64,000 nucleotides of DNA from assembly GCF_003113495.2 (NCBI RefSeq), contig NZ_CP084506.1:2976001-3040000 (forward strand), in the 5' to 3' direction. The stretch comes from Edwardsiella tarda ATCC 15947 = NBRC 105688 (GTDB taxonomy: Bacteria > Pseudomonadota > Gammaproteobacteria > Enterobacterales > Enterobacteriaceae). The position numbers and the translations under genes are program-made. Below the pieces are notes generated by a model that made no database searches, was not told the origin of the DNA, and was given only the letters and a program-made list of their open reading frames with translations. Each line of letters opens with the position of its first letter. Position 1 is the stretch's first letter. This document shows, in pieces, positions 23,511 to 33,234 of this stretch.

Positions 23511-24080
23511 ATGTATCATGTTATCGCCGCGACCACCAATCCGGCCAAAATTCAGGCCATTGCCTTGGCGTTTGACGATACCGTTGGCGCCGGACAATAC
23601 CGCATCGAGGGGATCGAAGTCGACAGCGGCGTGCCGGAACAGCCGTTAGGTAGCACACAAACGCGCAGCGGTGCGCGTCATCGGGTGATCTGCGCTCGTC
23701 AGCTCCGTCCCGAGGCGGATTTTTGGGTCGGTATCGAGGCAGGGATTGAGGATAATATGACCTTCGCCTGGATGACGGTCGAAAACCGCCATCATCGGGG
23801 CGAGGCACGCTCGGCCAGTCTGCTGCTGCCAGAGGCCATCATGGCGGGCATCCGCCAGGGAAACTCGTTAGGCCAGGAAATGCGCCGTCTGAGTGGTATC
23901 GATGACATCAATCGGCGCGAAGGCGCTATCGGCGTCCTGACCCAAGGGCGGCTCAGTCGTACCCGTGTCTACCACCACGCCCTGTTACTGGCCTTGGCCG
24001 CATTAGCCCCCTGCTACCACCCAGCGCCTCTCGCTATGCCATCTGGCGACTATGCCGACTTCTCCTCCGTCAGCAGTTGA
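23511..24080 (+). CDS. yjjX: Inosine/xanthosine triphosphatase YjjX
   Basis: 189 residues. Removes non-canonical purine triphosphates (ITP, XTP). Motifs: [11 protein letters not shown] near the N-terminus, [19 protein letters not shown] and [12 protein letters not shown]. The C-terminus is longer than the roughly 170 residues I recall for E. coli. It runs into the end of the convergent trpR by 31 bases. Confidence 0.93.
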   Translation: MYHVIAATTNPAKIQAIALAFDDTVGAGQYRIEGIEVDSGVPEQPLGSTQTRSGARHRVICARQLRPEADFWVGIEAGIEDNMTFAWMTVENRHHRGEARSASLLLPEAIMAGIRQGNSLGQEMRRLSGIDDINRREGAIGVLTQGRLSRTRVYHHALLLALAALAPCYHPAPLAMPSGDYADFSSVSS

Positions 24081-24382
24081 TGCGTCAACCACTGTTTAAA
24101 ATCAGGGGAGGCCAACTTCAGGCTGTTAGATCCCCGAGTAATCGTGGCGATGCCAGCGCCTAGCTGGCTCTTTAGCTCGCGCTGGCTCATCTCTCCCTTC
24201 AGCAACTCTTCGATGATACGTACCCGCGTCGCCAACGCATCACGCTCATCTGGGGTGAGGAACAGTTGCAACATGGGTGCCTGCCACCCCTCTTGATAGG
24301 CCTGCTGCAACAACTGTATAAAGCGTTGCCAGTCATCCTGCTGAGCCGGTGCCTGTTCCGGCGTGGCGCTTATCTTGGTCAT
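24050..24382 (-). CDS. trpR: Trp operon repressor TrpR
   Basis: 110 residues. The helix-turn-helix is [23 protein letters not shown] (quoted in part: [20 protein letters not shown]), which is nearly identical to E. coli in the recognition helix, so the operators should be alike. Binds DNA as a dimer with L-tryptophan. An operator-like palindrome lies 27 bases upstream of the start. Its 3' end overlaps yjjX. Confidence 0.96.
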   Translation of the reverse strand: MTKISATPEQAPAQQDDWQRFIQLLQQAYQEGWQAPMLQLFLTPDERDALATRVRIIEELLKGEMSQRELKSQLGAGIATITRGSNSLKLASPDFKQWLTHQLLTEEKSA

Positions 24383-24408
24383 TGTCTGTGCTACCTCTGG
24401 CTGCGGCT

Positions 24409-24426
24409 GAACTATTTAACGAGTAC
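24409..24426 (-). promoter_or_regulatory. Probable TrpR operator of trpR
   Basis: GAACTATTTAACGAGTAC is an imperfect palindrome (six of nine half-site positions match) with the AGTAC/GTACT-type ends of trp operators, at the same place as the autoregulatory operator of E. coli trpR. Confidence 0.65.
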
Positions 24427-24486
24427 AAGCATATCATAGCGCGTCATAGGGATGTAGGGGCGGGCGTCCCCGCCCATACGACTCAC

Positions 24487-26415
24487 TCAGTAGCGCCGCT
24501 CCCATTCGCCATCCGTCAAGATCTTATCTGGACGATGCATAAAGTGACGATAGTAGGCATCATAGGCCAGTACATTCTTCACATAGCCACGCGTCTCTGA
24601 GAAGGGGATACTCTCAATAAAGGCCACCGCATCTATCCGCCCCGCGCTATTCCCCAACCAGGTATTCACACGAGAAGGTCCGGCATTATAGGCGGCGCTG
24701 GCCAGAATACGATTACGTCCCAGACTCTGGAATACATACTCCAGGTAACGCGTGCCCAGATCGATATTCGTCTTAGGGTCAAGCAGCTGGCTACTGTTCT
24801 GATAACTACTCACGTTGTACATCTTTGCCGTATGCTGGGCCGTCGCCGGCATCAGCTGCATCAGGCCACTGGCGCCGACCGAGGAGCGCGCCTCGGGATT
24901 CCAGGCGCTCTCCTGACGCGCGATGGCCATGGCGTAACTCTGGGTGATCCCCTTATCGTCCGTCGCCGTACGGAAGTCCTGCTGCCAAGCTAATGGGAAG
25001 CGCTCCTGAAGATGATCCCACAGTTTGGCGACGATCGTCGCCTGCACGCTGAGATCGGCCCATCCCTGCTCCAACGCATAACGCGCCAACGCCTCCTGCT
25101 GCGGGCGCGGCTTACTCGCTACCAAGGCATTCCATTCACTACGCGCGGTGTTGTCCATGTTCCAATACATCAACTCACGGACTCGCGCGATCGCCGGCTC
25201 TTGCGCCAACGCGGCATCGGGGCGCTGCGCGCGCGCCACCTGTAACGGATAAGGAATCCCCAGGCGCTGGGCCGCCACCATGGGATAGAAGCCGCGCTGG
25301 GTGGTCAAGGCGCGCAGTATCCCCTCTCCCTCACTGCGCTTACCTTGATCGATTAACGTTACCGCATGCCAATAGCGCCACTCGTCCTTATCGCGTACCG
25401 AGGCCGGTAAACGCCCCAGCCATTCGCGCACCTGTGCTTTATCACCCGAGCCTAGCGCCATCCGCAGACGGCGCTCCAACAACGCACTATTGTGGCTACG
25501 GCGGATCACCGCATCACGCCAACGGCCATCGGCCACACTGGCATCGCTCCCCATCAAACGCCAGGCGATAGTCTCCTCCATGCGTTGCCGTTGAGGGGCC
25601 GGAATATGCTGCAAGCGCACCAGTGTCGGTAACCTATCGCGCGCCGCATCGGCGTCTTGACGCGCCAGCGAGGTAAAAGCGGCCTCCACGACGTCACGAC
25701 TAAAGTCACTCGGGGACACTGCGCGTGCGAACGCCTCGACTTGGCGAGGATCCGCCTGAAGCGCCGTCAGCGAACGGGTCAGCGTCTGGTAGTTGGCGGG
25801 TAACTGTTGCAACAGGTATTTCACCAGCCCGCTATTGCCTTTTTCCAGCGCGAGACGCAGACGCGCCAAAATCGCCTGACTACTCTGCCCGCCCGCCCCT
25901 TTCCACGCCTCGAACAGCTTGTCACAGCTAGCGGGTAGCGACTGACCACTCAGCCAGATCGTCTGTGCGCCTTGCCAAGCCTGAGCCGCATGACCCGTCG
26001 CATATTGGGCATAATAGTAATTACAACGCGCCGCCACAGGCTGAGGCGGCTGAGGACTGAACGCCAGCAGAGTGATCCAATCCTCCCGGCGCGCCAACTC
26101 GTTGACATAACGTGCCGGCAGACTGCGCGCCGGCGGTAGGGTGGGGTATTGCTGCAAGAACAGCTTAATCTGCTGCGCGCTGACCTGAGAGAGATCCTGC
26201 GTCAGTGCTCGGTAGGCAAGGTAAGGATAGAGCGGATAATCGCGCAGTGTCGGCATCAGCTGATCGACCGTCGCCATCTGCTTATTATCCCAGGCCTGCT
26301 TAATCTGTTGATAGCGCGCCCGCTGCGCATCGATTGAGTCTGCCGACGCGGATGCCGCGCCCAACACCAGGCACACGCCGACGCTCCAATAGCGCCAATT
26401 GCCCACCATGACCAT
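24487..26415 (-). CDS. slt: Soluble lytic murein transglycosylase Slt
   Basis: Periplasmic exolytic transglycosylase that makes 1,6-anhydromuropeptides. 642 residues (E. coli 645). Signal peptide 1-25, a long superhelical U/L domain (about 26-470), then the lysozyme-like domain with the catalytic Glu in IARQESAWNP, GLMQLMPATA and AYNAGPSRVNTWL. The start at 26415 has AAGGGA upstream; a second ATG lies six bases later. It lies upstream of trpR on the same strand, as in E. coli. Confidence 0.96.
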   Translation of the reverse strand: MVMVGNWRYWSVGVCLVLGAASASADSIDAQRARYQQIKQAWDNKQMATVDQLMPTLRDYPLYPYLAYRALTQDLSQVSAQQIKLFLQQYPTLPPARSLPARYVNELARREDWITLLAFSPQPPQPVAARCNYYYAQYATGHAAQAWQGAQTIWLSGQSLPASCDKLFEAWKGAGGQSSQAILARLRLALEKGNSGLVKYLLQQLPANYQTLTRSLTALQADPRQVEAFARAVSPSDFSRDVVEAAFTSLARQDADAARDRLPTLVRLQHIPAPQRQRMEETIAWRLMGSDASVADGRWRDAVIRRSHNSALLERRLRMALGSGDKAQVREWLGRLPASVRDKDEWRYWHAVTLIDQGKRSEGEGILRALTTQRGFYPMVAAQRLGIPYPLQVARAQRPDAALAQEPAIARVRELMYWNMDNTARSEWNALVASKPRPQQEALARYALEQGWADLSVQATIVAKLWDHLQERFPLAWQQDFRTATDDKGITQSYAMAIARQESAWNPEARSSVGASGLMQLMPATAQHTAKMYNVSSYQNSSQLLDPKTNIDLGTRYLEYVFQSLGRNRILASAAYNAGPSRVNTWLGNSAGRIDAVAFIESIPFSETRGYVKNVLAYDAYYRHFMHRPDKILTDGEWERRY

Positions 26416-26807
26416 GTTCTCTTTCCCTTACTGACTCTCGCGCTCCGCACGCGATCCGGATGATAACCGCCCCTACAGGATGTAAGGAGGGAGACCCTGT
26501 GAGATTCTATGACAGCGATTGTAGCAAAGCATTCCGTGCATCCTGGTATTCTTGCACTCTTTTACACCCACACTCCGCCGGGGATCCCCCCATGAGTCCC
26601 TCATTTTTACCCCTTACGTCGCCAATCGCGGCGATTTCGAGTAAAACCGCTAGCGATCACAAGGAAAACCACGCGTATCACGCTATACTCGCGCTTTGTA
26701 TTACACGCTGTCCGCGGGTCGTTGTTATCCGAAGATGAACGGGATACACTCCGCATCCAATAGCGATCCGCAGCGTATCCATTCGATAACAAGAGGCTCA
26801 GAGCAAC
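26416..26807. other. Divergent intergenic region slt-ettA
   Basis: 392 bases with no gene I can support. A -10-like TATACT at 26684-26689 could serve ettA, but its -35 region is poor. A short region upstream of slt should hold the minus-strand promoter. Confidence 0.6.
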
Positions 26808-28475
26808 GTGGCTCAATACGTCTATACCATGAACCGCGTCGGCAAAATCGTCCCGCCGAAGCGTCACATCCTGAAAGATATTTCCCTCAGTTTCTTCCCG
26901 GGTGCCAAAATCGGCGTGCTGGGGTTGAACGGTGCGGGGAAATCCACCCTGCTGCGCATCATGGCAGGGGTCGACACCGAGATCGAAGGGGAGGCTCGCC
27001 CACAACCCGGGATCAAGATCGGCTACCTACCGCAGGAGCCAAAACTTAATCTGGAGCAGACCGTACGCGAGGCGGTGGAAGAAGCCGTCGGTGAAGTTAA
27101 GCGGGCGTTGACCCGTCTGGACGAGGTGTATGCGCTGTATGCCGACCCGGATGCCGATTTCGACAAGCTGGCCAAAGAGCAGGGTGAGCTGGAAGCCATC
27201 ATTCAATCCCACGACGGTCACAACCTGGACAACCAGTTGGAGCGTGCCGCCGATGCCCTGCGCCTGCCGGCCTGGGATGCCAAGATCGCCAACCTCTCCG
27301 GGGGGGAGCGTCGCCGCGTCGCCATCTGCCGTCTGCTGCTAGAAAAGCCCGACATGCTGCTGCTCGACGAACCGACCAACCACCTGGATGCCGAATCCGT
27401 CGCCTGGCTGGAACGTTTCCTGCACGACTACGAAGGTACCGTGGTCGCCATCACCCACGACCGTTACTTCCTGGACAATGTCGCCGGCTGGATCCTGGAG
27501 CTGGACCGCGGCGAAGGCATTCCGTGGGAGGGGAACTACTCCTCTTGGCTGGAGCAGAAAGATCAGCGTTTGGCGCAGGAAGCCTCCGCCGAAGCCGCTC
27601 GTCGTAAATCCATTGAGAAAGAGTTGGAATGGGTGCGTCAGGGCGCCAAGGGGCGTCAGTCTAAGGGCAAGGCCCGTCTGGCGCGCTTCGAGGAGCTGAA
27701 TAATACCGACTACCAGAAGCGTAACGAAACCAGCGAGCTGTTTATTCCGCCGGGACCGCGTCTGGGCGACAAGGTGCTGGAGGTCAGCAACCTGTCCAAG
27801 TCCTACGGCGATCGTCAACTGATCGATAACCTCTCCTTCGCCATACCTAAGGGTGCCATTGTCGGCATCATCGGTCCGAACGGCGCCGGTAAATCGACCC
27901 TGTTCCGTATGATCTCCGGGCAAGAGCAACCGGACAGCGGCGACATCACCCTGGGCGAAACCGTGGTGCTGGCCTCTGTCGATCAGTTCCGTGATGCGAT
28001 GGATGATAAGAAAAGCGTGTGGGAAGAGGTTTCCGGCGGGCAAGACATCATGCGTATCGGTAACTTCGAGATCGCCAGCCGTGCCTATGTCGGCCGCTTT
28101 AACTTCAAGGGCACCGATCAGGGTAAACGCGTCGGCGAACTGTCTGGCGGTGAGCGTGGTCGCCTGCACTTGGCCAAGCTGTTGCAAGTCGGCGGCAACA
28201 TGCTGCTGCTCGACGAACCGACCAACGACCTGGATGTCGAGACTCTACGTGCACTGGAGAACGCCCTGTTAGAGTTCCCGGGCTGCGCGATGGTGATCTC
28301 GCATGACCGTTGGTTCCTCGACCGTATCGCCACCCATATCCTCGACTACCAGGATGAGGGGCGTGTTGAGTTCTTCGAAGGTAACTTCTCGGAATACGAA
28401 GAGTACAAGAAGCGCACCCAAGGCGCCGAGGCGTTGCAGCCGCACCGCATCAAGTACAAGAAGATCACCAAGTAA
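26808..28475 (+). CDS. ettA: Energy-dependent translational throttle protein EttA (ABC-F)
   Basis: 555 residues, starting at GTG (26808) and aligned from the first residue with E. coli EttA (YjjK). Two ABC domains: Walker A GLNGAGKS and GPNGAGKS, signatures LSGGERRR and LSGGERGR, Walker B LLLLDEPTNHLD and LLLDEPTNDLD, with the charged P-site tRNA-interacting linker between them (about 240-310). It binds the ribosomal E site and restrains initiation when ADP is high. Convergent with radA; nadR, which separates them in E. coli, is absent. Confidence 0.97.
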   Translation: MAQYVYTMNRVGKIVPPKRHILKDISLSFFPGAKIGVLGLNGAGKSTLLRIMAGVDTEIEGEARPQPGIKIGYLPQEPKLNLEQTVREAVEEAVGEVKRALTRLDEVYALYADPDADFDKLAKEQGELEAIIQSHDGHNLDNQLERAADALRLPAWDAKIANLSGGERRRVAICRLLLEKPDMLLLDEPTNHLDAESVAWLERFLHDYEGTVVAITHDRYFLDNVAGWILELDRGEGIPWEGNYSSWLEQKDQRLAQEASAEAARRKSIEKELEWVRQGAKGRQSKGKARLARFEELNNTDYQKRNETSELFIPPGPRLGDKVLEVSNLSKSYGDRQLIDNLSFAIPKGAIVGIIGPNGAGKSTLFRMISGQEQPDSGDITLGETVVLASVDQFRDAMDDKKSVWEEVSGGQDIMRIGNFEIASRAYVGRFNFKGTDQGKRVGELSGGERGRLHLAKLLQVGGNMLLLDEPTNDLDVETLRALENALLEFPGCAMVISHDRWFLDRIATHILDYQDEGRVEFFEGNFSEYEEYKKRTQGAEALQPHRIKYKKITK

Positions 28476-28496
28476 GCGGCGGTCTGATCGACAAAT

Positions 28497-28520
28497 GGGC
28501 TCCCACGGGAGCCCTTATTT
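28497..28520 (+). terminator. Terminator between ettA and radA
   Basis: Eight-bp stem (497-504 with 507-514) followed by TTATTT; 21 bases after the ettA stop and just before the radA stop. Confidence 0.8.
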
Positions 28521-28532
28521 ATGGTGCGACTA

Positions 28533-29924
28533 TCAGGCCAAGTCTTGCAGAATATCCAAGGCGTCCGACAGCTTCTTCACCCCGTAGACCGTCATGTTGG
28601 GGATGGCCTTTTTCGGCACGTTGGCATGAGGCACGATCGCTCGGCGGAAGCCATGTTTTGCCGCCTCAATGATACGCTCCTGACCGCTCGCCACCGGGCG
28701 TACCTCGCCCGCCAGCCCCACCTCCCCAAAGATCACCAGATCCTGTGGCAAGGGCCGATCTCGTAGGCTGGAGACCAGGGACATCAGCAACGCCAGATCG
28801 GCGCTGGTCTCCGCCACCTTCACCCCACCGACTACGTTGACGAACACATCCTGATCGGCCATCTGCAGCCCACCGTGACGGTGCAGCACCGCCAGCAGAA
28901 TCGCCAGCCGGTTCTGCTCCAATCCCACCGCCACCCGGCGCGGGTTAGACATCATCGAGGTATCGACCAGCGCCTGAATCTCCACCAGCAAGGGACGGGT
29001 TCCCTCCCAGACCACCATCACCGAGCTACCGGCGGTGATCTCCTCGCCGCGGCTGAGGAAGATGGCCGAGGGATTACTGACCTCACGCAGCCCTTGCTCG
29101 GTCATGGCAAACACCCCCAACTCGTTGACCGCACCGAAGCGGTTCTTGTGGCTGCGCAGGGTGCGGAAGCGCGAGTCGGCGTCGCCATCGAGCAGTACCG
29201 AACAATCGATACAGTGCTCCAAGACCTTCGGCCCGGCCAACGAGCCATCCTTGGTCACATGGCCAACCATAATGATCGCCACCCCGCGCGTCTTAGCGAA
29301 GCGCGTCAGATAGGCCGCCGTTTCACGCACCTGGGCCACACTACCGGGCGACGACTGAATATCGGCCATGTGCATCACCTGGATCGAGTCGATAACCATC
29401 AGCTTCGGCTGTTCCTGTTCGGCGATCAGACAAATCTGTTCGATGCTGGTCTCCGACAGCATATTCAGCCCCTCCGTCGGCAAACCGAGACGATGGGCGC
29501 GCATCGCCACCTGTTGCAACGACTCCTCGCCGGTGACATATAGAGTCTTCATCTGCTGCGCCAGACGGCACAGGGTCTGCAACAACAGAGTACTCTTACC
29601 GGCGCCGGGATTCCCGCCGATCAGAATGGCGCTACCGGGCACCACACCACCCCCCAGGACGCGATCAAACTCGACGAAACCGGTGGAGAAGCGTGGCAAC
29701 GCCTCCAGGCTGATCTCCGACAGTTTTTGGACCTTGCTCAGGCCGCCGGCATCGCCGGCATAACCGGAGAGGCGAGCCCCACGCACCGCCGGTGCCGCCG
29801 CTAGCCGCACCTCGCTGATACTGTTCCACGCTTGGCAGGCCGAGCACTGCCCCTGCCAACGCGGGTAGTCGGCCCCACACTCGTTACAGACAAAAGCTCG
29901 TTTTACCGCCTTCGCCACCGCCAC
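28533..29924 (-). CDS. radA: DNA repair and branch-migration protein RadA
   Basis: 463 residues. N-terminal zinc finger (Cys13, Cys16, Cys27, Cys30), a RecA-like core with Walker A GGNPGAGKST and the RadA-specific HKNRFG motif, and a C-terminal Lon-protease-like domain from about residue 285. Processes recombination intermediates as a hexameric helicase. Together with serB it matches the E. coli serB-radA order. Confidence 0.97.
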   Translation of the reverse strand: MAVAKAVKRAFVCNECGADYPRWQGQCSACQAWNSISEVRLAAAPAVRGARLSGYAGDAGGLSKVQKLSEISLEALPRFSTGFVEFDRVLGGGVVPGSAILIGGNPGAGKSTLLLQTLCRLAQQMKTLYVTGEESLQQVAMRAHRLGLPTEGLNMLSETSIEQICLIAEQEQPKLMVIDSIQVMHMADIQSSPGSVAQVRETAAYLTRFAKTRGVAIIMVGHVTKDGSLAGPKVLEHCIDCSVLLDGDADSRFRTLRSHKNRFGAVNELGVFAMTEQGLREVSNPSAIFLSRGEEITAGSSVMVVWEGTRPLLVEIQALVDTSMMSNPRRVAVGLEQNRLAILLAVLHRHGGLQMADQDVFVNVVGGVKVAETSADLALLMSLVSSLRDRPLPQDLVIFGEVGLAGEVRPVASGQERIIEAAKHGFRRAIVPHANVPKKAIPNMTVYGVKKLSDALDILQDLA

Positions 29925-30063
29925 TCTCCTTATTACTGTTCACACCACCGTGCCACGTCACGCCCTAGCTGGACACCACACTCGCTTTCCCGGACTCGCC
30001 GTGCCAGCACAGAGGCTCAGTGTAGCAAGAAATGGATGAAAATACTGTGAATGCATACAGCTG

Positions 30064-31041
30064 TTAACGCTCTTCGTGTTTCAGGGTCGCGCTTAACACA
30101 CACAACACGCCGATCAGATCCGCGTGACGAATGGCCATCGGCGCGCGTTCGTACACACAAGGTTTGGCGTGATAGGCGATACCCAATCCCGCGCGCTGGA
30201 TCATCTTCAAATCATTCGCGCCATCGCCGATGGCCACCGTCTGCGCCAGAGGAGTGCCGAGTTGCTGCGCCAGATCACACAGGGTGTCCTCCTTACATTG
30301 CGCATCCACGATACGCCCCTCCAGCCGCCCCGTCAGGCGTCCATGACGCACTTCGAGTCCGTTTGCCACCGCTGCGTGCAGGTTTAAACGCTCACGCAAG
30401 TGATCGGCAAAGTAGGTGAAACCGCCCGAGGCGATCGCCACATGCCAGTCGAAGGCTTGCAGTTTACGCACCAGGCTAGTTAGCCCCGGCATCAGTGGCA
30501 ACCCCTCACGCACGCGTTGCAGGATGGCGGCATCGGCCCCCTCTAACGCCGCGACACGCTGCCGCAGGCTGGCAGCGAAGTCCAACTCACCACGCATCGC
30601 ACGTTCGGTCACCGCTGCCACCTCGCCCCCCACACCGGCCAGACGCGCGATTTCATCGATACATTCGATGGTGATGGCGGTAGAGTCCATATCCATCACT
30701 AACAGGCCCGGTGAACGCAGGTGAGGCAGACGACCGAGCACCGCCACATCGAAGCCCTGCTCCATGGCGATCGCTGCCGCACGTGGCGGCATCGTGCCGG
30801 CGAGGCGTACCACCTGATAATCTTCGATACACCATGCCGCCACCACCACCATCGGCGCGGCCAACCGGCGCTGAAAGGCATGCAACGCCGCCTTATCCAG
30901 ATGACGCCCATATAACAGCCACCCGGTATGCCCGGCACGATAATCTAACGGCATCACCTCATCGCCACTCAGCGACAACGGCAGGCCGGGCCAGCGATAG
31001 ATCTCCGCGGGCAGATCGCAAAAGGTAAGACTATTGGGCAT
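30064..31041 (-). CDS. serB: Phosphoserine phosphatase SerB
   Basis: Last step of serine synthesis. 325 residues from the ATG at 31041, chosen for the GAGGAG upstream and for matching the E. coli start; an ATG at 31074 precedes that site. A regulatory N-terminal half is followed by a HAD domain: DMDST with nucleophile Asp117 and Asp119, then ASGGFT and GDGANDLKM. Confidence 0.96.
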   Translation of the reverse strand: MPNSLTFCDLPAEIYRWPGLPLSLSGDEVMPLDYRAGHTGWLLYGRHLDKAALHAFQRRLAAPMVVVAAWCIEDYQVVRLAGTMPPRAAAIAMEQGFDVAVLGRLPHLRSPGLLVMDMDSTAITIECIDEIARLAGVGGEVAAVTERAMRGELDFAASLRQRVAALEGADAAILQRVREGLPLMPGLTSLVRKLQAFDWHVAIASGGFTYFADHLRERLNLHAAVANGLEVRHGRLTGRLEGRIVDAQCKEDTLCDLAQQLGTPLAQTVAIGDGANDLKMIQRAGLGIAYHAKPCVYERAPMAIRHADLIGVLCVLSATLKHEER

Positions 31042-31148
31042 AACCACTCCTCTCAAACACCATCCATGCGTCAAAACCGAGCCTCAAGCTATCCTATCGT
31101 TAAGGCTTCTGGCAACATAAAGTCATTACCGGTGTACAGGATCTCTCC

Positions 31149-31856
31149 ATGGTTAAGGCCACACTTCGCTTCCGCCTGCATAGGACAGCTATCGTTCTGA
31201 TCTGCTTAGCATTATTAGTCATTTTGCTGCAGGGGGCATCCTACTTTAGTCTGAGCCATCAACGGGCAAGGCTCGATCAGGTCGGCGAGTTAGCGCAAAC
31301 CCTGGCGCAACAGGTCGCCGCCCGCCTGACACCGTTTATGAATGATGACTCGCCGGACAGCAAACGCATCGCGCCGATCCTTGAGGGGCTGACCCGCCAT
31401 AGCCGTATCCTGGACGCGAGTGTCTACGCCCTAAACGGGACGTTGGTGGCACAAGCCGGGGAGCGCATCAAGGTACGTGATCGCTTGGCGTTGGATGGAC
31501 AACGGGCGGGCAGCTACTTTAATCATCAGATCGTCCAACCGATCGACGGCCACGATGGCCCGCTCGGCTTCTTACGCTTGACGCTGGATACGCATGTACT
31601 GGCCACCGAGTCACAGCAGGTCGATAACACCACCAACCTGCTACGGCTGATGATACTGCTGGCGCTGGCCATCGGCATCATCCTGGCGCGCACCCTGTTA
31701 CAGACACAGCGCAGCCGTTGGCAGCAGTCCTCTTATCTATTGACGGCTAACGTCCCGATCGAGGAACCGCAGACGCAGGATGGCAACGAGACGGGCTCGG
31801 TGGAGGAATCGCCGGCGGATGTCCCAAGGCCCCCATCGCCCAGCTCACGCCCCTAA
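31149..31856 (+). CDS. ytjB: Inner-membrane SMP/YtjB family protein
   Basis: 235 residues (E. coli 214). An N-terminal helix (about 12-34) and a second helix (about 168-188) flank a periplasmic domain; the C-terminal ~45 residues are acidic and Pro/Ser-rich, which makes it longer than in E. coli. Divergent from serB as in E. coli. Function is poorly known; the E. coli protein (Smp, AhpA) has been linked to the membrane. Confidence 0.9.
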   Translation: MVKATLRFRLHRTAIVLICLALLVILLQGASYFSLSHQRARLDQVGELAQTLAQQVAARLTPFMNDDSPDSKRIAPILEGLTRHSRILDASVYALNGTLVAQAGERIKVRDRLALDGQRAGSYFNHQIVQPIDGHDGPLGFLRLTLDTHVLATESQQVDNTTNLLRLMILLALAIGIILARTLLQTQRSRWQQSSYLLTANVPIEEPQTQDGNETGSVEESPADVPRPPSPSSRP

Positions 31857-31871
31857 GCGCCCCAAAAAGCA

Positions 31872-31895
31872 AAACCCCGCCGAAGCGGGGTTTTT
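31872..31895. terminator. Terminator between ytjB and rnpB
   Basis: Nine-bp stem (872-880 with 885-893), loop CGAA, with A and T runs on both sides. It serves ytjB on the plus strand and the rnpB transcript, whose mature end is about five bases away, on the minus strand. Confidence 0.9.
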
Positions 31896-31899
31896 AGAT

Positions 31900-32278
<379 letters not shown>

Positions 32279-32285
32279 GGCGCGG

Positions 32286-32314
32286 ATGATAGGCTATTCA
32301 GGCGTCGTTGTCAC
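32286..32314 (-). promoter_or_regulatory. rnpB promoter overlapping the end of rsmI
   Basis: On the minus strand GTGACA (32309-32314), exactly 17 bases, TATCAT (32286-32291), then a GC-rich discriminator and the RNA start about seven bases on. The -35 lies within the last codons of rsmI and the -10 just past its stop. Confidence 0.78.
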
Positions 32315-33173
32315 CTGATTGCTGCGCGAGTGCGTATTTATACAACGCATTCTTCTTCACGCCGTGGATCTCGGCCGCCAATGCCGCCGCCTTTTTCAGC
32401 GGTAGCTCCGCCTGGAGCAAGGCCAATGTACGCAGCGCCTCGGGGGATAAGGCCTCCTCGTCGGCTTGATAGCCCTCGACGATCAGTACCATCTCACCCT
32501 TACGCCGATTCTCATCCTCGCGCACCCAGGCCAACAGTTGTGCGACCGGCGCACCATGAATATTTTCCCAGGTCTTGGTCAGCTCGCGCGCCAGCACCAC
32601 ATAGCGCGCGCCACCCAGCTCGCTCACCATATCCTCCAGACTCTCCAGCAGACGATGCGTCGACTCATAGAAGATCAGCGTGCGGGGCTCCTGCTGCAGA
32701 GCGCGCAGACGATCGCGTCGCGCCTTGCTCTTGGCAGGCAAGAAGCCTTCATAGCAGAAACGATCCGAGGGTACCCCGGCCGCACACAGCGCGGTAGTCG
32801 CGGCGCAGGCGCCCGGTAAGGGGACCACGCGAATCCCCGCCTCACGGCAACGACGAACCAAATGGTAGCCAGGATCATTGATCAGCGGTGTGCCGGCATC
32901 GGATACCAAGGCAATGCTCTGTCCGGCACGCAACTTGTCGATCAACAGATCGGCTTTCTGTTGTTCGTTATGGTCATGCAATGCGAAGAAACGCGCATTG
33001 ATAGCAAAATGTTGTAACAGCATTCCCGTATGACGGGTATCCTCTGCCGCTATCAAATCGACCGCCTTCAGTGTCGCCAACGCCCGCTGGGTAATGTCCC
33101 CAAGGTTACCGATCGGCGTCGGCACCACATACAGCGTCGCTGCAGAAATGGCAGCCTGATCGTTTTGATTCAT
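32298..33173 (-). CDS. rsmI: 16S rRNA (cytidine-1402-2'-O)-methyltransferase RsmI
   Basis: 291 residues, formerly YraL. Tetrapyrrole-methylase fold: [13 protein letters not shown] near the N-terminus, [22 protein letters not shown] and [12 protein letters not shown]. Uses S-adenosylmethionine to methylate C1402 of 16S rRNA. Divergent from lpoA with a 61-base gap, as in E. coli. The last codons double as part of the rnpB promoter. Confidence 0.96.
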   Translation of the reverse strand: MNQNDQAAISAATLYVVPTPIGNLGDITQRALATLKAVDLIAAEDTRHTGMLLQHFAINARFFALHDHNEQQKADLLIDKLRAGQSIALVSDAGTPLINDPGYHLVRRCREAGIRVVPLPGACAATTALCAAGVPSDRFCYEGFLPAKSKARRDRLRALQQEPRTLIFYESTHRLLESLEDMVSELGGARYVVLARELTKTWENIHGAPVAQLLAWVREDENRRKGEMVLIVEGYQADEEALSPEALRTLALLQAELPLKKAAALAAEIHGVKKNALYKYALAQQSGDNDA

Positions 33174-33234
33174 TGTTTCATCCGGTTTGTCGATTTAATA
33201 TTGAGCATTCTGAAAAAAATTCACTGGGTACAGT

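Noticed and set aside
27339..28187. 282-codon open frame antisense to ettA
   Set aside because: It mirrors the codon pattern of ettA in GC-rich DNA, has no ribosome site and resembles no known protein.
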